Notes: generated by a model not told the origin, from the sequence alone. A DNA stretch of 32,236 nucleotides from Corynebacterium sp. (GCF_022712195.1 NZ_JALAGY010000091.1:1-32236), one strand, 5' to 3'. Numbered from the stretch's first letter, positions 9,782 through 17,523 are shown. Translations and numbers: made by a program.

Positions 9782-10788
9782 CAGTTACCTCCCAGTCCGG
9801 CGTCGTCGACGACGGTTTTGTAGCGGTCGTACTCCTCGGCGAGGAAAGTGTCGAAGTCGCCGGCGTCCTTGTACTCCTGGGTGAACCCGAGGTTGTCCAT
9901 GTAGCTGGAGAATCCCTCGGACTGGCGTGCCTCGTTGAAGCACTCGTTGAGTTCTTCGACAGCTGCGTCGGGGGTGCCGGCCGGTGCGAAGAGACCAAGG
10001 ATGGCGTAGCTGGTCCAGTCCATTCCGGCTTCCTTGAGGGTGGGGACGCCGGGGAGGATGTCCTCGAGCCGCTCCTCACCCGCGATGGCGAGGGCCCGGA
10101 GCTGGTCGCCCTCGACGAAGGGGGCGATCTCGGCCGCGCCCACGGAGACAGCCTTGGTCTCGTGGCCCATCACGGCCTGGAGGGCGCCAGCGGCGCCGCC
10201 GTAGGGGACGTTGCGGATGTTGGGCTGGTTCGCCTCCTGTGACAGACCGGCGAAGCCCATGTGGTAGATGGAGCCGGTGCCGGAGCTGGCCATGGTGACG
10301 TCCTCGTCGGTGGTCAGCAGTTCCTCGATGTCATCGATGTCGGAGTTCGGCGGTACGCCGTAGGCGATCGGCTGTTCGCTGTACTGCATGATTCCGCGGA
10401 CGTCGTCCGGGCCTATGGGTGACACTCCCAGGTGAGGGAGGATGGACAGCTCGATGGACGCTACCCCGATGGTGTTTCCGTCGGGTGCGGATGAGGTCAC
10501 GGACTGGAACCCCACGGTGCCTGAGCCGCCAGTCTCGTTCCGGATGATGACGTCGCGCCCACAGGTCTGCTGAGCGTAGATCGCGAGCTGGCGGGCTGTG
10601 CCGTCAGCTGAACCTCCGGGATTGAAGGGAACGACGAGGTTCAGGGGAGTGCCGCTGCCGGAGGATCCCTCCGAGTCGTCGTCGGCACTGCAGGATGTCA
10701 GCGCCAGGGCGCCGATCAGTGTGAGTGCCCCGACAGTGCGGCGGGCCTTCCTGCCTGTTCTTCGTTGTGTTGGGATCTGTCCACTCAT
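9781..10788 (-). CDS. tctC: Tripartite tricarboxylate transporter substrate-binding lipoprotein TctC
   Basis: 335 residues. A twin-Arg-rich basic start and hydrophobic core end in the lipobox ALTSC, with Cys33 as the predicted lipidated residue, so the protein should be anchored outside the membrane. The mature part has the Bug/TctC fold signatures: PLNLVVPFNPGGSADGTAR near residue 45 and VPYGGAAGALQAVMGHE near residue 195. It captures a carboxylate for TctAB. The ATG at 10788 has GAGGA 8 nt upstream. It is the first gene of the operon and is preceded by a candidate promoter. The ligand is unknown. TctC genes are often expressed more strongly than the permease genes, which fits its first position. 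Confidence 0.95.
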   Translation of the reverse strand: MSGQIPTQRRTGRKARRTVGALTLIGALALTSCSADDDSEGSSGSGTPLNLVVPFNPGGSADGTARQLAIYAQQTCGRDVIIRNETGGSGTVGFQSVTSSAPDGNTIGVASIELSILPHLGVSPIGPDDVRGIMQYSEQPIAYGVPPNSDIDDIEELLTTDEDVTMASSGTGSIYHMGFAGLSQEANQPNIRNVPYGGAAGALQAVMGHETKAVSVGAAEIAPFVEGDQLRALAIAGEERLEDILPGVPTLKEAGMDWTSYAILGLFAPAGTPDAAVEELNECFNEARQSEGFSSYMDNLGFTQEYKDAGDFDTFLAEEYDRYKTVVDDAGLGGN

Positions 10789-10826
10789 GTATGTGTCCTC
10801 TGGTCTCCACGTCAGTCACGGGCACT

Positions 10827-10852
10827 GTTCGCTGTGCGCACGATCGTTCGCT
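10827..10852. repeat. Direct repeat GTTCGCT upstream of tctC
   Basis: GTTCGCT occurs at 10827-10833 and again at 10846-10852, a 19-bp period, inside the predicted 5' leader of the tct transcript. The spacing is close to two helical turns and could be a regulator site. No regulator gene for the tct operon is in the window. Confidence 0.3.
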
Positions 10853-10862
10853 TTATGCCTAA

Positions 10863-10892
10863 AACTTACCCCATGAAAAGTGTCTGTCACAA
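10863..10892 (-). promoter_or_regulatory. Candidate promoter of the tctCBA-usp operon
   Basis: On the minus strand TTGTGA (10892-10887) and TAAGTT (10868-10863) are separated by 18 bp and resemble -35 and -10 boxes. Transcription would start near 10857, giving a leader of about 70 nt before tctC. The DNA between here and the pseudogene starting near 11054 holds no gene I can support. Confidence 0.45.
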
Positions 10893-11053
10893 CATCGCGA
10901 GGAAAGAGCGATGCAGATCACACTGCGGTGGGTGTGGTGCCGATGTAGGCGCCATGAAGAATCACGAAGTGAATAATCTGTTCCTGTGGGCGAGCGTCCA
11001 CCGCGGAACCGGACTTGACCCTGATGCAGCATCAACCCTGCATGCTGTACCGG

Positions 11054-11514
11054 AGCCCCGTGGTCACAGCGGGGACGGTCTTCGCCCTCCTCGGCGCCGA
11101 CGACCTGTTGGCGCGGTTCGCGCTCACCGGCGCAGGGGACCGCCGAGTGCCCACCTACTCCGGCGGGATGCGGCGGCGACTCGACATCGCGATGGGCAAC
11201 ATCGGCGACCCTCCGGTGGTCTTCCTCGATGAGCCGACCACCGGACTCGACCCGGAGCGGCGCAGGGAGGTGTGGCGGACGGTCGGGGACCTCGCCGACC
11301 ACGGCACCACGGTGCTGTTGACGACGCAGTACCTCGAGGAGGCGGAGGCGCTCGCCGACAGGATAGCGATCCTGCACCGGGACGGATCATCGTCGACGGC
11401 ACGCTGGACGAGCTGAAACAGAACCTGCCACCGGCCCAGGTCGAGTACGTGGAGCGCCGGCCGTCGCTCGAGGACGTGTACCTCGCCCTGGTCACCGGGG
11501 AGGAGCGGCCATGA
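11054..11514 (+). pseudogene. Remnant of a DrrA-like drug-export ABC ATPase: internal deletion and frameshift
   Basis: The frame from 11054 reads [14 protein letters not shown], matching the strand that leads into Walker A of DrrA-type ATPases, but then jumps at about 11096 directly to [12 protein letters not shown]. Walker A itself and roughly 70-100 following residues are missing. The rest is well preserved: signature [12 protein letters not shown], Walker [13 protein letters not shown] and the switch region [11 protein letters not shown]. Near 11379-11382 (a GGG run) the frame changes; restoring one G would give [14 protein letters not shown] in the frame that runs to TGA 11514. The N-terminus before 11054 is not recognisable. 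The product cannot bind ATP normally, so I call it a pseudogene. The frameshift alone could be a sequencing error, but the deletion could not. Confidence 0.8.
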
Positions 11515-11907
11515 GAACCCACGTCGTCGCCGAGACCGCGGCACTCACGGGGCGGTCGATGAAACATGTCGGCAGAAGTCCGGACACCGTCATCACCACC
11601 GCGGTCATGCCCGTGGCGATGATGCTGCTGTTCGTGTACGTCTTCGGCGGAGCCATCGACACCGGGGGAGTCTCCGACCGGTACATCGACTACATGCTCC
11701 CCGGAATACTGCTGGCCACCGTGGCGACGGGAGTCTCCTACACAGTGCTCCGGATCCACGCCGACCTGAACGGTGGATTCTTCGACCGCTTCCACTCACT
11801 GCCTATCAGCCGGTCGGCCGCACTGTGGGCGCACGTCCTGACCTCCGTGGCCTCCACCGCGGGTTCGCTCGTGATGGAGGTCGCCGCGGCTCTGCTCATG
11901 GGCTTCC
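11511..11907 (+). pseudogene. 5' part of a DrrB-like ABC-2 permease, truncated by deletion
   Basis: ATG 11511 overlaps the stop of the ATPase remnant and has GGAGGA upstream, so the original operon junction survives. The first 130 residues match ABC-2 permeases of daunorubicin-type exporters: VITTAVMPVAMMLLFVYVFGG, then YMLPGILLATVATG, then NGGFFDRFHSLPISR and a last helix ending LLMGFR. Homology stops at about 11905. The frame then runs into unrelated residues to a stop at 11999, because the next DNA encodes the middle of a MerR protein in another frame. About half of the usual permease (the last three helices) is gone. It is non-functional as an exporter. Confidence 0.8.
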
Positions 11908-12537
11908 GGTCTGGTGCTGGTAAGTGCCGGTGTACCTCTGGCCCGGGTGGAGGAACTTCTCGAGACCGATGCCGGGGAGTTCTCCGGGAAGGTGCTTGAG
12001 ATCGACGGTGCGCTTCGCCAGAAGATCGCTCGTCTGCAGGACACCCGGCCTCGGCTCGGCCGACTTGCCGCGGGGGAGCAGATGGCCCTCCCGGACAGCG
12101 TGGTCCGCTACCTCGACCGCAGCCGGGACCTCGGCGTGAGTGAGCGCTACGTCGCCCTGGAGCGCGACACATGGATCATGGTCGCGGCGCAGGTGCCGGA
12201 CGACATCGAGGAGATCATGCGTGAAAAACGCCGTGACCTGGAGAAGCCGGACACCGTGCGCCTCCACAGTCTGCTCAGAGGGGCACCGGACTGGGACGCC
12301 GACGACAAGCGGGTCGTCGAGGTCGTCGAGGTCGTCGACATCCTCGACCGACTCTTCACCGACGCCGACGAGAAGGGCTCGCTGAACCAGGAGGGACTGG
12401 ACTCCCCGTTCATCAGTCTCTTGGACGCGACGATGGTCGAGTCCGCTCCCGCGGCTGCACGGATAGTGGAGTTGCTGGCGAAGCGGGGATGGGACGGGTG
12501 GACTCGTATGGAACGCCGTCCGGACGGTGACGCGTGA
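11908..12537 (+). pseudogene. C-terminal part of a MerR-family regulator lacking its DNA-binding domain
   Basis: The frame reads LVLVSAGVPLARVEELLETDAG and then helical effector-side sequence (RLGRLAAGEQMALPDSVVRYLDR, LERDTWIMVAAQVPDD). This matches the region of actinobacterial MerR-like regulators that begins about 45 residues into the protein. The recognition helix and wing are absent, replaced by the truncated permease. A GTG at 11914 could start a 207-residue protein, but there is no convincing ribosome binding site. A 9-bp triplication (12313-12339) encodes VVEVVEVVD. The regulator probably once controlled the neighbouring exporter; this is inference from position. The deletion junction lies between about 11903 and 11912. 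Confidence 0.75.
12313..12339. repeat. Triplicated 9-bp repeat in the MerR remnant
   Basis: GTCGTCGAG occurs twice, followed by GTCGTCGAC, encoding a Val-Val-Glu repeat. Confidence 0.7.
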
Positions 12538-12586
12538 CCGGGACACGGCCGGAACGGAAGACGAGGAGAACGCGGCAGTGACTGGG

Positions 12587-12898
12587 TCACACGCTGTTGC
12601 GGCGTTCCACCACGAGGATCCGTGCCTCGGGAGCGGGATGGGCGACATGGGCGTCGCCGATCTCCACACAGCACACCGTTCCTGGTGTGAGATGTTCGAC
12701 ATGCTCCTGGCCGTCGACCCGGTAATGCATGTCCACAGCACCGTCGAGGACGACGAAAATCTCCGGGCCGTCGTTGACGTGCCAGATGTAGGGCTCGTTC
12801 GTCCAGTGAAGTTTGGCGGTTGCGGTATCGAACTCCCCGAGGTCGAGAGAGCCCCACGGGCGGTCGGCGGTGAAGGTCCCTGCGTCCATGAATCTCAT
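12587..12898 (-). CDS. Small cupin-fold protein
   Basis: 103 residues, a single beta-barrel cupin domain. The segments IWHVNDGPEIFVVLDGAVDMH and PGTVCCVEIGDAHVAHP correspond to cupin motifs 1 and 2. The motif 1 metal ligands are partly conserved (H near residue 40, E at the GPEIF position, H near 57), and motif 2 has the usual His before AHP. The start overlaps the alkC stop by 4 nt, so the two are translationally coupled. Function is unknown; mannose-6-phosphate isomerase-like or dioxygenase-like small cupins have this size. Coupling to a DNA repair gene may be incidental. Confidence 0.8.
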   Translation of the reverse strand: MRFMDAGTFTADRPWGSLDLGEFDTATAKLHWTNEPYIWHVNDGPEIFVVLDGAVDMHYRVDGQEHVEHLTPGTVCCVEIGDAHVAHPAPEARILVVERRNSV

Positions 12899-14022
12899 GA
12901 GGTGCTCCGTTCCAGGTGATTGTGGTCAGTGACGACATCGACCGTCGTCTCCCCGAGAACCCGCCCGTTCGCCTGGACCTCGATGAGATGGGGGCCCGGG
13001 TGGATCGTGCGGATCGAGACGTGTCTGAACGCGTGCCGACGGCTGAAGGCGACCGGGGCACAGGCGGGAAGGTCACGCACAGCAAGCTTGAACACTTTGC
13101 CGGCCTTCGCCCCGCGCGCTCCCTGGTAGTGAACCACATAGTCGACCGCCGCTCTCGTCGGGACCGGTGCCTGCAGGGTGAAGGAGATGGTGGTGGTCTC
13201 GCCGATCCGGACTGTCGACGGGGTGCAGTACAGGTCGGTCAGCTCGATCATGGCGTCGTGGTCGAATCCGAGGACGGCGAGGGCCCCCGGGTCTCCCTGT
13301 TTGACCAGGGTGCGCAGCCCGTGGCGCACCACGTAGCCGTCCTGGGCGGGCCTGTGGGCCCACCGGCGGGCGGTTTCCAGCGCGACCCTCGGGTGGTCCT
13401 TGCTGATGTCGTTGAGGTGGTTGGCCACCGAACGTCGGACGTAGAGCGAGTCGTCGCCGGCCAGGTGGTCCAGGAGCTCCAGGGGATCGGTGGGGTCCTC
13501 GATGAAGCGGTGGAGACGCCCCGCCGAGGGCAGCCGCGGTCGGGTCCCTTCGGAGACCAACCGTCGGACGTGCTCGTCCGGACTGGTGACCCATGACCTC
13601 AGGTGCTCGATCGTGATGTCGTAGTGGGTGTCGATGAAGGGCCGTATCGCGAACTCAGCGGTGTAGCGGGAGGTCAACGTAGCCAACAGTGGCAGTGCCA
13701 GGTCGGGGCGGTCGAGCATCGCCGTGGCGACGTACTCGTTGACCGGCATGGTCGCCCAGCCCCGTAGGACCTTGTCCTGGGAGTGGTCGTCGTGCTCGAC
13801 GGCGTCGCGGATCAGCTGAGCGGCATCGTCGGGGGACGCCGGCAGGGCGGCGGCGAGAGCGTCGGCGATCCGGGACACCCGCGCCTTCAGCTCCAGGCCG
13901 TCCAGCCCTCCCGAGGCACGCTGCCGGAAACCGGCGCTGTCGAAGGATGTGGAGACCGCGGACAGGGCACCGGCGAGGCGTTCGACCAGCAGGGGAGAGA
14001 TCTCGTCCTTGAGTTGTGCCAT
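12895..14022 (-). CDS. alkC: AlkC-type DNA alkylation repair glycosylase with C-terminal Ig-like domain
   Basis: 375 residues. The N-terminal two thirds are HEAT-like helical repeats of the AlkC/AlkD glycosylase superfamily, with segments YTAEFAIRPFIDTHYD, RRLVSEGTRPRLPSAGRL and DSLYVRRSVANHLNDISKDHP that are characteristic of AlkC. From about residue 275 the protein becomes beta-rich (TVRIGETTTISFTLQAP ... HPGPHLIEVQANGRVLGE), matching the Ig-like domain found at the C-terminus of many AlkC proteins. The enzyme should remove N3-alkylated purines such as 3-methyladenine. ATG 14022 lies 4 nt after the stop of a possible small ORF. The stop overlaps the cupin gene. A candidate promoter (TACATT) sits just past the preceding fic stop. 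Confidence 0.9.
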   Translation of the reverse strand: MAQLKDEISPLLVERLAGALSAVSTSFDSAGFRQRASGGLDGLELKARVSRIADALAAALPASPDDAAQLIRDAVEHDDHSQDKVLRGWATMPVNEYVATAMLDRPDLALPLLATLTSRYTAEFAIRPFIDTHYDITIEHLRSWVTSPDEHVRRLVSEGTRPRLPSAGRLHRFIEDPTDPLELLDHLAGDDSLYVRRSVANHLNDISKDHPRVALETARRWAHRPAQDGYVVRHGLRTLVKQGDPGALAVLGFDHDAMIELTDLYCTPSTVRIGETTTISFTLQAPVPTRAAVDYVVHYQGARGAKAGKVFKLAVRDLPACAPVAFSRRHAFRHVSIRTIHPGPHLIEVQANGRVLGETTVDVVTDHNHLERSTS

Positions 14023-14026
14023 GCGG

Positions 14027-14116
14027 TCAGCGCCCGGGTAATTCCCGCAGCGGGGTGTGCGCTGAGGGGAGCTGATCGGCGGGGAGGATTCGCTTCGCAG
14101 TCGGCCTCAGAGGCAT
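14027..14116 (-). CDS. Possible 29-residue ORF upstream of alkC
   Basis: ATG 14116 is preceded at 8 nt by AAAGGG, and a TACATT -10-like box lies upstream. The frame reads MPLRPTAKRILPADQLPS and ends HTPLRELPGR, with TGA 4 nt before the alkC ATG. The spacing suggests coupled translation or a leader peptide, particularly as alkC itself has no good ribosome binding site. The peptide is basic and proline-rich with no membrane segment. I do not recognise it. Confidence 0.35.
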   Translation of the reverse strand: MPLRPTAKRILPADQLPSAHTPLRELPGR

Positions 14117-14140
14117 GTGGACCACCCTTTCGTCCCGGTC

Positions 14141-14146
14141 AATGTA
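14141..14146 (-). promoter_or_regulatory. Candidate -10 box for the alkC transcript
   Basis: TACATT on the minus strand lies immediately downstream of the fic stop (14147) and about 25 nt before the small ORF. It would give alkC and the cupin their own transcript, separate from the fic cassette. Confidence 0.35.
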
Positions 14147-14881
14147 TCATGCACCGGGCGCCGGTGCCGGTCGGAACTCGTAGGGCTGTCCGGGGTGGGC
14201 GCGGCGCCAGGTCATCATGTCGTGGAAGATCGCGGCGGCCGGACGGCCGTCGCGCAGTCCGTCGTCCGCGGGCGACGTGTCGGTACCGGCCTCGGATACT
14301 GTGTCGGTGTCGGTGCCGGTGCTGTCCCTCACCCCGGGCAGCAGCGCCTGCGCCAGGAAGGACGGGTCCACGGTGGCCGCACCGACGTAGCGTGCCGCGT
14401 GGGCCCGCTCGGCGTTGATCCGGGTCCAGTCCACCGTCCAACCGGCGTTCCGGAGCATCTGGTCGAAGAAGAACCGCTGGGTGCGGCTGTTGCCGTCCTG
14501 GAACGGGTGCACCATCGTCAGCTCGGCCCAGTGGTCGGCGACGGTGCGTACCGCGGCGGCACGGTCTGTGGTCGAGGGGGTTCGGCGCGCGATGTCACGG
14601 AACACCCGTTCGAGTTCGTTGTCCACGTACTGCGCCCGGCACATCGCCATGCCCATCGCCCCGACCTCGGTGGTCCGGATCTCTCCGGCCCAGGGGTAGA
14701 CGTCCTGCATCAGGTAGGTGTGGACGCGCACGAGGTCCGTGCGGGTGAAACTGGACAGCGGGTCCGCGTTCTCCAGTTCCGCGAGACGGCGGGCCGCGGT
14801 CTCGCCGGCGAGTGTCTCCAGCTCGGTGATGTCGGTGATGCCGAAGTGGTTCTCCGGGACGGTGCCACCGTGCAACGCCAT
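14147..14881 (-). CDS. Fic-domain protein (probable AMP transferase toxin), stand-alone class I type
   Basis: 244 residues. The Fic core motif is at residues 125-134, HPFQDGNSRT, keeping the catalytic His125, Asp129, Asn131 and Arg133 but with Ser where the canonical motif has the second Gly of GNG. The upstream flap region WAGEIRTTEV (about 64-73) is also typical. Fic proteins transfer AMP or related groups from nucleotides to target side chains. There is no inhibitory helix within this protein, so control should come from the small antitoxin just upstream (3 nt gap). The last 45 residues are a Thr/Asp-rich linker followed by a short helical tail. The HPFxxGNSRT form occurs in natural Fic proteins, so activity is possible. 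Confidence 0.9.
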   Translation of the reverse strand: MALHGGTVPENHFGITDITELETLAGETAARRLAELENADPLSSFTRTDLVRVHTYLMQDVYPWAGEIRTTEVGAMGMAMCRAQYVDNELERVFRDIARRTPSTTDRAAAVRTVADHWAELTMVHPFQDGNSRTQRFFFDQMLRNAGWTVDWTRINAERAHAARYVGAATVDPSFLAQALLPGVRDSTGTDTDTVSEAGTDTSPADDGLRDGRPAAAIFHDMMTWRRAHPGQPYEFRPAPAPGA

Positions 14882-14884
14882 GTG

Positions 14885-15109
14885 TCAGTTCCTCCCCGCG
14901 GCCAGACGTCGACGCAGGTCCTCGGCGTGCTCTGACCCGCCGTAGCCCCGGTTCTCCAGCAGCTCCAGCACGGAGCGGTCGGCGTTGGTCCGGTCGCGGA
15001 TGATCCGGTGGACCTCTGAAGCGGTCTCATCGCTGAGCGGCTGGCCGGCCATCGTCATGGACGCGGCGACGGCGGCGACCTTCTGTTCCTCGGTGCGGGG
15101 GTCTGTCAC
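14885..15109 (-). CDS. VbhA-like Fic antitoxin with altered inhibitory motif
   Basis: 74 residues from a GTG at 15109. The protein aligns by pattern with the VbhA antidote helix, where an (S/T)xxxE(G/N) motif pushes a Glu into the Fic nucleotide site. Here residues 17-22 read SMTMAG: the Ser and Gly are in place but the Glu is Ala. The following segment (QPLSDETASEVHRII) also matches VbhA spacing. Placement 3 nt ahead of a Fic gene with no inhibitory helix supports the pairing. The missing Glu raises doubt about whether it inhibits by the usual route. It lies 6 nt after the stop of the first Fic gene, so all three genes form one operon. Confidence 0.78.
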   Translation of the reverse strand: MTDPRTEEQKVAAVAASMTMAGQPLSDETASEVHRIIRDRTNADRSVLELLENRGYGGSEHAEDLRRRLAAGRN

Positions 15110-15115
15110 GGTTGT

Positions 15116-16018
15116 TCAGCCTTCCTGGGTCGTGGTTCGGGGCGCGGCCACCCGGCGGTACACCTCGCGCATCGGCGCGGAGTCCGTCCGGATGCCGGAG
15201 GGGTCCAGGAACGTCGCGGCCGAGGCACGGATCCAGTCCTCACAGCTCACCCGGCAGAAATGCAGGTCCATGCCGTGTCGTCGGGCCAGGTCCGCCATGA
15301 ACAGCCGCGAGGCGCGGCCGTTGCCGTCGCGGAACGGGTGGGCGAAGTTCAGGTCGGTGTGTATGTCCGCCAGTGCGTCCACCGTCTGGTCGACGTCGGC
15401 GTCGCCCCAGTCGAAGCCGGTGATCCTCCGGTCGAGCTGGCGCATGTACATGCTCATGCTGTGGTGGTCCCCGAACCCGTGGGTCCCTTTCATCATGTTC
15501 ACCACCCGGGGCTCACCGGCCCACGGGTAGATCTGCACGAACAAGGCCCGGTGGATCGACGACAGCCGTTCAGCGGTGGTGGTGCCCTCGACCGGGAGTT
15601 CCCCGGAGGCGAGCGCCAGGCCCCGCCCGGTGGCGACGGCGTGTTCCACGGTGTCGAGGCACCCGGGCTCCCGGATGCCGAGCAGGTTCCTCATCACGGT
15701 GGAGCCGGGGTAGAAGTAACTCCGCCAGACATCGGGCTGCGGTGCCGGCCCCGGCGCCCGGTCCTGTGCTCTCACGTCCCCGGCCACCAGTGCCACGAGG
15801 TCCTCGACCTCGTCGTCGGTCAGGGAGGACGGTCCGTCCCGGCCGTGGCGGTCCGCCAGTCCCTGCATGTCCGCGGCAGTGGGTTCCCAGCCTTCGAGGA
15901 CGCTGCTGTGGGCGGCCTCGACAACCGCCCCGGTACTGTCGTCGTCCATCCCGGCGAAGACCCCGGGGAATGCGGCACGGTAGCTGTCGATTCCTGCCAG
16001 CGTGGTGAAATCGGTCAT
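15116..16018 (-). CDS. Fic protein with its own N-terminal inhibitory helix (class II-like)
   Basis: 300 residues. The canonical Fic motif HPFRDGNGRASR is at 227-238. Near the N-terminus residues 38-43 read SSVLEG, an intact (S/T)xxxE(G/N) inhibitory motif with Glu42, followed by EPTAADM as in VbhA-type antidotes. The protein therefore looks like an antitoxin domain fused in front of a Fic domain. A middle segment SIHRALFVQIYPWAGEPR (153-170) carries the conserved WAGE. It should be an AMP transferase that is self-inhibited until released. ATG 16018 has GGAGAGG upstream at a normal distance. It is the first gene of the cassette; a candidate -10 box is at 16053-16058. Confidence 0.9.
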   Translation of the reverse strand: MTDFTTLAGIDSYRAAFPGVFAGMDDDSTGAVVEAAHSSVLEGWEPTAADMQGLADRHGRDGPSSLTDDEVEDLVALVAGDVRAQDRAPGPAPQPDVWRSYFYPGSTVMRNLLGIREPGCLDTVEHAVATGRGLALASGELPVEGTTTAERLSSIHRALFVQIYPWAGEPRVVNMMKGTHGFGDHHSMSMYMRQLDRRITGFDWGDADVDQTVDALADIHTDLNFAHPFRDGNGRASRLFMADLARRHGMDLHFCRVSCEDWIRASAATFLDPSGIRTDSAPMREVYRRVAAPRTTTQEG

Positions 16019-16052
16019 GGTCTACACCTCTCCGCGACGGTCCAGGACCTCT

Positions 16053-16058
16053 ATTCTA
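16053..16058 (-). promoter_or_regulatory. Candidate -10 box of the fic cassette
   Basis: TAGAAT on the minus strand fits TANNNT about 35 nt before the Fic start, and a GGAGAGG ribosome binding site follows. No clear -35 box is visible. Confidence 0.4.
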
Positions 16059-16124
16059 CGGCGGCGGGGGACTCGCCGCGAGGGTTTGCGCTGCCAGCGG
16101 CAGGGTGGTCACCGGTGTGTGACG

Positions 16125-16137
16125 TATCCTCGCCACC
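16125..16137 (+). promoter_or_regulatory. Leaderless -10 box of the DHA2 exporter gene
   Basis: TATCCT at 16125-16130 lies 7 nt before ATG 16138 and no ribosome binding site is present between them. This is the leaderless geometry seen elsewhere in the window. Confidence 0.45.
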
Positions 16138-17523
16138 ATGGACGACGCACCCGTGCCCAGCCGGCGAACCGTGCATCTGCTCGTCCTGGCGCTCGGCCTT
16201 CCGACGTTCCTCGTCGCCATGGGCAACCTGGTCATGACGTTCGCACTTCCGGAGATTCGGGACGCTTTCACCGCGAATGCCGCCCAGCTGCAGTGGGTGC
16301 TGAACTCCTACACCCTGGTTTTCGCGGCACTCCTGCTGCCCGCCGCCGTCGCCGGGGACAGGTGGGGTCGACGTCGCGTCTTCGTCACGGGGCTGACTGT
16401 GTTCACCGTGGCGTCGCTGTTGGCGGTCTTCAACGGGGCGCTGTGGATGCTGGTCCTGCTCCGTGCGGTACAGGGCGCGGGGGCTGCAGCGGTGGTGCCG
16501 CTGGCCATGACGCTGCTCGTAGACCACGTGCCGGAGACCCGACTCCCTGCGGCACTGGGAGCGGTGTCCGCCGTCAACGGTCTGGGCGTGGCCGTCGGTC
16601 CGGTGGTGGGAGGAGCAGTGACCCAGTGGGGCAGCTGGCCGATGGTCTTCTGGATGAATGTCATCGTCGGTGTCGTCGCGCTCCTTCTTGTCCTGTGGGC
16701 GGTGGATGAGGTCCCGGACACCGCCGCCGGGGATGCGGACACCGTCAGCACGGTCCTGGTCGGGGGCCTGGTGCTCGGCCTCGGCTGGCTGCTGGCGGAG
16801 GTTGGTCTGGAGTCGGGGGCCCCGGGAGGCCAGGTGCTTCCTCTGTTGATCACGGCCCTGGCAGCCGTCGCACTGGTTCTGCGCAGGAACCGGCCCGGGT
16901 ACCTGTTGGGTGCCCCACTGCTGCGCGACCGCACCTTCGTTCTCGCGGGGGTGGTGGCATTCCTGTTCTCCGCAGGTGTGTTCGGAGCGGTCTTCGCCCT
17001 GAGTTTGTTCATTCAGATCGTCCGTGACCAGGGTGCGCTCGACGCCGCGCTCTGGGCGGCACCCTGGACACTCTCGCCTGTCCTCGTCGCCCCGGTGGCG
17101 GGGTTCCTCACCGGCAAGGTCGGGATGCGTGTCGTTCTCACCGGCGGGCTGGTGTTGCAGGTCGCTGCGATCTGCTGGTTCGCCGTCGGTGTGGGGACGA
17201 TGACGAGTGCCGCCGACGCCTTCGCCCCGGCCTTGCTGGCGGGCGTCGGTATGGGGCTGGTCTTTCCCTCGCTTGCGGCCGCGGTCTTCGTCGGCAGGGA
17301 CATCGGCGAAAGGGGACTGGCCTCGGGGGTCAACAACACCCTCCGGCAACTCGGGACCGCCGTGGGCGTCGCCGTCACAGCCGCCGTGATCGCCGGCGGT
17401 GGTGACGTCACCGCCGACGTGCTTCAGACAGGAGTGCGTCCCGCCGTCCTGGTCTGTGCCGCGCTGACGGCCCTGGCGGCCTGCACGGCCGCGGTACTAC
17501 CCTCTCGGCTGAACGCGAGGTGA
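16138..17523 (+). CDS. MFS drug exporter, DHA2 (EmrB/QacA-like) family
   Basis: 461 residues with about fourteen predicted membrane segments. Motif A between helices 2 and 3 is GDRWGRRRVFVTG (near 67-79), and the antiporter motif C region reads AVNGLGVAVGPVVGGAV (near 144-160). The first helix with LPTFLVAMGNLVMTFALPEI resembles the DHA2 start, except that the usual LDxTIVNVALP is altered to MGNLVMTFALP, with the membrane Asp missing. These exporters use the proton gradient to expel cationic or amphipathic drugs. The gene is divergent from the fic cassette and stands alone. Its last 27 nt overlap the convergent MFS gene. The substrate is unknown. Confidence 0.9.
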   Translation: MDDAPVPSRRTVHLLVLALGLPTFLVAMGNLVMTFALPEIRDAFTANAAQLQWVLNSYTLVFAALLLPAAVAGDRWGRRRVFVTGLTVFTVASLLAVFNGALWMLVLLRAVQGAGAAAVVPLAMTLLVDHVPETRLPAALGAVSAVNGLGVAVGPVVGGAVTQWGSWPMVFWMNVIVGVVALLLVLWAVDEVPDTAAGDADTVSTVLVGGLVLGLGWLLAEVGLESGAPGGQVLPLLITALAAVALVLRRNRPGYLLGAPLLRDRTFVLAGVVAFLFSAGVFGAVFALSLFIQIVRDQGALDAALWAAPWTLSPVLVAPVAGFLTGKVGMRVVLTGGLVLQVAAICWFAVGVGTMTSAADAFAPALLAGVGMGLVFPSLAAAVFVGRDIGERGLASGVNNTLRQLGTAVGVAVTAAVIAGGGDVTADVLQTGVRPAVLVCAALTALAACTAAVLPSRLNAR

